Below, piece after piece: positions 58,696-64,000 of a stretch of 64,000 bases of DNA. Position numbers and translations under genes: made by a program. Below the pieces are notes generated by a model. The model had not been told where the DNA came from. It worked only from the letters and a program-made list of their open reading frames with translations, and did no database searches. Source of the stretch: Paraphaeosphaeria minitans (taxonomy: Eukaryota; Ascomycota; Dothideomycetes; Pleosporales; Didymosphaeriaceae); NCBI GenBank assembly GCA_015832175.1, contig WJXW01000005.1, positions 62,001 through 126,000 of the forward strand. Direction: 5' to 3'. The stretch's first letter is position 1; each line of letters starts with the position of its first letter.

Positions 58696-60327
58696 CTTGT
58701 CTTGTTTACTTGATTTTTAGGTTGCCGGAGCGGTGATTATTCGTTATAGGTAGGTGAGCGAGTGACGATTATTAGAGTACGAGGGCGTAACGCAAAACGA
58801 GTGACTATGGCACAAAGGCCGGGAGGTTTGGGGCGTGCGAGGTTGTCGACGTACAGAAGCCTTGCGCAAAGGAGCGCAACAAGGGCAGATGGGTTCCTTT
58901 TGATGGCGCATCGCTCCAGTAGCGCTATGGCCGCGATTAGGGGTCTATGGAGCCGTAAATTATGCCCGTATACGCATTGCCACAAGTGGCCTAAGCTGGG
59001 TCTGCAGGGCGCCAAACTACTGCTCGAATGAGGTTGAGATGAGCGTGTCGAGTGCATTGTGAAATGAGCAGTCCGGGGCAAGAGGACTGGGGTCATCTCA
59101 GTTTAGCCTAGACGATCATGGACGTGGTTAGGCGGCGCTATTATCGTTAGCCTCAGCTCCCCTGACAAGCCCGACAACTGCACAACCCAGCACAACAGCG
59201 TCACAATTTGCGGAACAAGTGACTGGCCGGTAATCGATAGGAATGGTCTTGTGATGGGGGCCTCATGGCGGGGCGAAATGAGAGCTTGGGGTCCTCGGCA
59301 CTCAATCTCCCAGCCGAGATCCCACGGCACAATCTCGTATCCAGGAATCAAAGACGTGAAATGAACGTCTTCAGACGGTTCTCTGATGCTCGCCACGCGC
59401 CAGTAACGCGAGTGGTTCGCAGGCTAACGAATACAGGCACCGACTCGCTGCGCCAAAGGTCGGGGAATTCGAGCGCTGCTGCAGGAACGGACACGAGAGC
59501 AGCATCTGTGCTCAGGGGTATCCCGGTCGAGGGCTAGGTGGAGACGATTCTTTATTGACGGTGAGGTTCGCACACAGGATCGTGCACCGTGGTGTCCCAT
59601 CGTTCATCGACAAGCCGTGGGCGAGCTCCCGCACGGCTCTATCGTTTCATCTCGTGGTGGAGCATGGTTCGCTGCGCCTTGGGTTGCCGCAAGGTACCAC
59701 TCCTATCCTTGTTCGCCATGGTTATATCGTGGCTTGGGCATGATTATATCGTGGCTTGGGTTCTTGAGTCGCTTTTGAGTCGCTTTACGCCGGGCATTGG
59801 CAGACGTGTACGCCGAGCGAACGGGGTGATGCGGTGGTGCCTCGGCGCCAACTCCAGCTGCCGATGTTCTGCAGCATCGGTCCTGGCAACAGAGACGAAG
59901 AGTGCGCGCCGTACAGAATCGAGGAGTGGACGGCACGTGAGGCTGCGAAGGATGGATATACTGGAAAGAGTGAACGAGGCTTGGTAACTGGAGGTGTAAC
60001 CATACCCAACCGCTAGCCAGATTACGTCATCAATACTACAACAGTTCCGACGGCATGTGCATACATCCTCAACGTCACTAGATAACATATTTGATGCTTC
60101 TGAAGTTGACTCGTTTCGTACATCGGCTCGTCAAGCCATGAATCGCACAGTCGCAAGACCATCACGAAGTCATTCATCACTGTGCAGAACTGATCACAGC
60201 TCAACATTATACATTTTGAGCATCTTTTTAATAATCCATTCCCTCTGTCCAAATACACATCAAAGAGTGACTCTAATACCCCTCGGGATCTTTACTTCAA
60301 ACCCGACCTTACCATCCCGCTCACCCT
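58696..60327. other. Spacer, nothing recognised
   Basis: About 1.6 kb with no gene recognised. A direct repeat of the sequence TTATATCGTGGCTTGGG occurs at about 59723 and 59745. A TAGGTAGGTGAG motif lies near 58745, in the promoter of the GH17 gene. ORFs here overlap on both strands. Confidence 0.5.
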
Positions 60328-60825
60328 CTAGTAGAAGCTCCACTCCTGATCCACATGGTATCTCCCCTGGCTGTTCGCGCACCCACTACCAGCGTTGCTG
60401 TACGGGTTGAAGTGCGCAAAAGAGTTGAAGCTTCCATCCGCATTCTCGAGATGGAACGCGCTGTTGCCGCAGTCCTTGACGGTGTCTGTTCCCCGGGTTA
60501 GCGCACTGCATGACTGCCTGGATATCCTCACTGCGTTGAGCAATGCAGAATCGAGCGGGTCCCTCCCACCCAGCCTGGCCAACGAAGAAACAAAGTCGCA
60601 AGTGGAGTTGCACATACACTTGAACCCGTTCTGCGCCTGGAACTTCCCGCCGTTGAAGTCACACGGGTTGTCGTGACCCTGGTACACATAGGTGCACGCA
60701 TTCTCGCCGTCGATCCAGATGGCGTTGTCGACGTTGCCGCTGTCGTACCGGGCTTTGCCGAAGTTGATAGTGGCAAGGGATGTGCCCGCCATGAGGGCGG
60801 CCATGAGAGCGGTTGTGAACTGCAT
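60328..60825 (-). CDS. Small secreted cysteine-rich protein (effector-like)
   Basis: 165 residues in one exon. Signal peptide MQFTTALMAALMAGTSLAT, then a 146-residue mature part with eight cysteines (ACTY, PCDF, KCMCNSTC, SCSA, DCGN, GCAN), an even number suited to four disulfides. It has no transmembrane segment or GPI signal. Its size, secretion and cysteine content resemble candidate effectors or surface proteins of plant- or lichen-associated Dothideomycetes, but I do not recognise the family. An intron-like GTGAGG...GCTAAC...AACAG segment (60486-60531, 46 nt) lies inside; splicing it would shift the frame and lose the last two cysteines, so the unspliced form is preferred. Confidence 0.7.
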   Translation of the reverse strand: MQFTTALMAALMAGTSLATINFGKARYDSGNVDNAIWIDGENACTYVYQGHDNPCDFNGGKFQAQNGFKCMCNSTCDFVSSLARLGGRDPLDSALLNAVRISRQSCSALTRGTDTVKDCGNSAFHLENADGSFNSFAHFNPYSNAGSGCANSQGRYHVDQEWSFY

Positions 60826-62086
60826 TGTTGCTGTGGTAGCTTAGATTGGTTCCTTCGAGAGAGGGCTGTGGAGGTGTACCTGATGAGAAGCCGAGTGGAT
60901 TGGAGCTGGTAGGATACTGGGAGATTATGTTGCTTGGTGTTGAGGTTTGATGGTGGTGAGGTGGGTTTATATACCCTCGCCTGGGAGACTGCTTAGCGAG
61001 GAAGTTGGTGGAGGGAACATGATTCATCAGCACATCTGGCTAAGCTACTACACGATTTCACGATGCTGTTGGATTTGGGATTCATCCGCCTCGGCGTGGC
61101 GATTGTGCCCACCTCCTTCCCAATGTCACTGATGCAACATCAGCAGTCACACACCCACGATCAACATTGCATTTGAACATCGTACGAAGATTAAACTCGA
61201 ACTCGGAAAGAGGAGGTCTTGGTAGAGGCGGACATTTCACTAAGCAGAAACGTGTGAGATGGAAGCATTCTGTGTGTGCATTTCACAGCTAGCGAGATCA
61301 GCTGCTACATTGAGTCGCCCCGTTGGATTGATTTTGTCTTCGCCGCCGTCAGCAACTTCGTGTTGGAAGTCGTACATTGCGAAGACCGTCCACTCACGGC
61401 CGAACATGTACGTAATTCGTTTCCTCCAAGATTACCCAATGTGGTCACTTGTCTTGCCATACTGTATTGCTGACGCGCAACTAGCTGTGTGTACACTAGT
61501 CGCAGTGTATGGGCGGCCAGTGCATCGACTACGATGGAGGCGCAAAGCTACCAGTGGCGGTGTATAGTGATCAAAACATCGGGTGTTACCTTTTCGTTAG
61601 GACTAATGCTGCATAAGCAAGAAAAACCTATCACATCGCGAACTTTGTGTGACATTAGCCAACCACTTCCTCAATACGGTTCCAGACCTCTGGCTTCGTT
61701 CAACTTGGGCGTTGGCATTCAGTATAATGTGAGAGAAGGCCTTCGCATAGATTTAGAAGTCAATGCCGAAAATTGGCCTTCCATATAACACGGATGTTCA
61801 ATTCTGTACTACTTCTGGCTGGCAGGTGACCTGACAGGCGTAATGAAGTAAAAGGACCGTAGAAAGACTATATGCGTACGGAAGATTGCACGTATTAAGG
61901 TATATAACTGGGTAAGGGAGAAGCGGAGCCATGCACCTTTATTCAAACCCCTTAAAATTGATTGTCTTGTACGGAACAAAAACAAGAGTTGTTCAGTCTT
62001 TACTACCTTTTTCCTCCGAAGGTTTCCAATGTGGCCTCTATGGCCTCTGGTACCTCCACCGGTCGTTCCGATGGCCAAACATATCC
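60826..62086. other. Spacer with possible small-gene remnants
   Basis: AT-richer region. On the plus strand 61276-61470 reads SEISCYIESPRWIDFVFAAV and later VHCEDRPLTAEHVR. 61503-61605 in another frame reads QCMGGQCIDYDGGAKLPVAV with cysteines. These could be exons of a small cysteine-rich protein or chance. No complete gene model was found. Confidence 0.35.
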
Positions 62087-62350
62087 TTACCTTCTTTTTC
62101 CTTTCCTGGAAGCCATCCGTTTTGACACAGTTAGCAAACCCCAGTCACCGCCTTCGGGTTCTTGGATCGGGCCTTCCTCATCTGGAAAGGGCTCCGGTAC
62201 CGCTTCTACCTGGGCAGAGAGAGAATTTTTGTCGAAATCGGAGCCATTATTAAGGTCGAAGTTTGTCGTGGACTGGAGGTCTTGACCGCCTAAACCAAGC
62301 TCGGGAAATCGCTTCACGATTTGGTGGTCTTCTGCTGTGTCGGCCTCAGC
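62087..62350 (-). pseudogene. Acidic coding fragment beside the dynamin gene
   Basis: A minus-strand open block of about 85 codons reads AEADTAEDHQIVKRFPELGL, QDLQSTTNFDLNN and EPFPDEEGPIQEPEGGDWGL, and ends just before 62087. It lacks a start codon and lies about 40 bases downstream of the end of the dynamin-like gene. It may be an exon of an unresolved gene. Not recognised. Confidence 0.3.
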
Positions 62351-62390
62351 TATTGGCCATCAGCGACTGCTCCAATTGAGCATTTTGTGG

Positions 62391-64000
62391 TTAGATACCC
62401 TGATATGTAGCCGACGGGATTCCTTGTACACCTTTCAGTTCCCGTAGGCCGTTCTCTAAAACCTTAAGCTTCTCGCTGCATCGGGTTCTCTCGGCCACAG
62501 ACTCTTCATCCTCCGCAGCTAGGGTCATGATTGTCTCATGGAAAGATCGAAAACGTCTTCTGGGCAAAACAAGTTTGGAAGTTTCTCCATGAAACAGGCT
62601 TCAACGGCCAGCACACTAAAGTCGTCGATGACCTTCTTCAATGCAACCTACCCTGAGTGAGATAAAAACGCGAGGTGGAAGATAAAATAGAAGCTTACCT
62701 TGTAATATGCTTCCATGAAGTCTGTAGCAGTAGAGCTTGCATAATTGTTCATGTCAGCCTCGGTCTTTGTGACGAGGACTTGAATCAGATTGTTGACGTT
62801 GACATGCATGGCAAGGGTTCCGGCAGACGTGTAAGCATCACCAAAGAAGCTCTCAAGGGAGTTCTTGATATCACGCGTGCGGCGTCTTTCTTGTGCCTTC
62901 TGGATGTTTTCGGTCAGGTAGTGATTGTACGTGATAGGATGGCTTGTGTCGTGCGGCTTAAGGAGCTCTTCGACTTTCGCGCGTAGTTCCTTAGTGAGAC
63001 CTTCTAGTCGAGGATAAATGAAGTGCTTTAGAAGTGCATCCAGCGTGGAGATGTTGGAGTGGTGCGACAGAACCGAGCGTACAACGAAATGAGCCGCTTG
63101 AACGACCTTGTCCACGGCGCTATTGACTAGGTTGCTCCAAGGTTTACGTTGTTCGTGAAAGAGCTGCCCGATGATGAGCGGATCAAATGTTCCTGGTAGT
63201 TCACGCAGCCGGGTTCGCTTCAGAAGTGTTTTGACCTTCTCCACGTAGGCTGTACGAGTGATCTGTCGAGGATGATCTGCCAATTCCTCATCCACAATAG
63301 TGTATGTGTGTCCCTCCTTTCGCATCGTCTCTGCAAAGTCCGTCAAGACGTTCTGAAGGATAGCCCTGAGGCGCCTTCGGTAGCCAATCTCTGTAGAGGC
63401 GTCTCCAAAGAAGGGATCAGAGTAGAGACCGTCGACAGCAGCTTTGATCATCTTGCTAAAGGACTGACTCACATGCAGAAGATATCGCTGCTGCTCTTGT
63501 AGACCAGTGCGAGAAGCACCTAATACGTCCAATAGATGATCGCAATCTTGAATACCGTCTCGTATCTGTGCCAATACATCTGGAAGCTGGACCAGGATCT
63601 GCTCCTTGAGAATCTTGCTGAGTCTAGGCTTCAAAGAGTGTACTCCTACTTGGGTTGGATGGAGCGATGTCCATGCACCGGAAGCGAAGAACTTCTCCCC
63701 TTCAAGGTTACGCTCGTGCAAGGTGGAAAGCCTTGTTACGTAGTCTCTATTGCGCAAGACATGCCATCCCAACCGAAACTTAACCTCCTTGTTTTGTGCG
63801 AGCTCAACATAAAATTGTTCGCGGTCTGAGCCCTGTCCAAAGTGTCAGGCTTGGTAATCAATCCAAGCGTTCGAAGCCCCTTTGGATCAATTTCACGAGA
63901 GGTACTTGGTGATGGCTTGGTTGTTGAAGTCATTCTTCGCGGAAACGACCGCGAGGACGATGCTTCTCGGACTCCTCATGTAAGCCAGTACAAGTGACGT
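62391..64000 (-). pseudogene. Dynamin/Mx-like GTPase, frameshifted, continues beyond the window
   Basis: Read on the minus strand from the window edge: LAYMRSPRSIVLAVVSAKND and FNNQAITKY (end of the dynamin G domain), EIDPKGLRTLGLITKPDTLD, LGWHVLRNRDYVTRL, the stalk (FAETMRKEGHTYTIVDEELA, LRELPGTFDPLIIGQLFHEQ) and, after an intron at 62648-62698, [19 protein letters not shown] and a GED-like AERTRCSEKLKVLENGLREL ending at TAA 62391. This is the fungal Mx/Vps1-like dynamin family common in Pezizomycotina. Three single-base shifts break the frame: an extra base near 63900, a missing base near 63832 and a missing base near 62541. The N-terminal GTPase motifs lie outside the window. Confidence 0.85.

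Noticed and set aside
60486..60531. Intron in the small cysteine-rich protein
   Set aside because: Signals look good (GTGAGG, GCTAAC, AACAG) but splicing shifts the frame into low-quality sequence and removes two cysteines; the unspliced frame gives a coherent eight-cysteine protein.

Overview
This is genomic DNA of a filamentous ascomycete (Pezizomycotina), most likely a Dothideomycete. The evidence is short introns of about 46-190 nt with GTRNGY donors and CTAAC/CTGAC branch sites; fungal-only families (PF11951-type transcription factor, HET domain, WSC, DUF7707, GH16/GH17 wall enzymes, Zn ZIP carrier); and GC-rich coding sequence. The class assignment is inferred from family content, not tested. 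Gene structures below were built by hand from splice signals, and coding exons sum to whole codons wherever a complete gene is claimed.

Layout. 1-5.5 kb: no recognisable gene, one degenerate tRNA-like element. 5.5-13.5 kb: a GPI-type secreted DUF7707 protein (-), a YPT35-like PX protein (+), a SAS4-domain protein (+) and an unknown disordered protein (-), separated by many hexamer and longer tandem repeats. 14.2-17.1 kb: COQ6 (ubiquinone hydroxylase) and a ChaC-type glutathione gamma-glutamylcyclotransferase, both (+). 17.6-23.9 kb: an MLH2-type MutL homologue (-) divergent from an Ada-type metal-binding/AraC protein (+), then a ZIP zinc transporter (-). 25.1-30.3 kb: a PF11951-like transcription factor (+) and a GH16 glucanase (-). 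30.3-33.9 kb: gene-empty. 33.9-38.7 kb: SNU114 (-) and ERG10 (+) from a 343-bp divergent promoter. 39.6-46.1 kb: a HET-domain protein, two unknown proteins (one with a broken frame), a DUF1294 membrane protein and a small single-TM helical protein. 46.8-51.6 kb: a CaMK-type kinase and the tandem-bromodomain RSC4. 53-64 kb: a 2EXR/F-box-like gene with an in-frame stop, antisense coding remnants, a two-WSC protein, a GH17 glucanosyl-hydrolase, a small cysteine-rich secreted protein, and a frameshifted dynamin/Mx-like GTPase running off the right edge.

Functional themes. Housekeeping genes (COQ6, SNU114, ERG10, RSC4, CaMK, MutL) are intact and dense in the middle. Wall and secreted proteins (DUF7707, GH16, WSC, GH17, cysteine-rich protein) and broken genes lie towards the two ends next to sparse, repeat-bearing DNA. 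I found no complete transposon, CRISPR, prophage or recognisable biosynthetic cluster. I also found no convincing new multi-gene system. The most unusual observations are at gene-structure level: a 5-nt micro-exon in the ChaC gene, a GC-AG intron in COQ6, and a set of broken genes (dynamin, F-box-like, one unknown).
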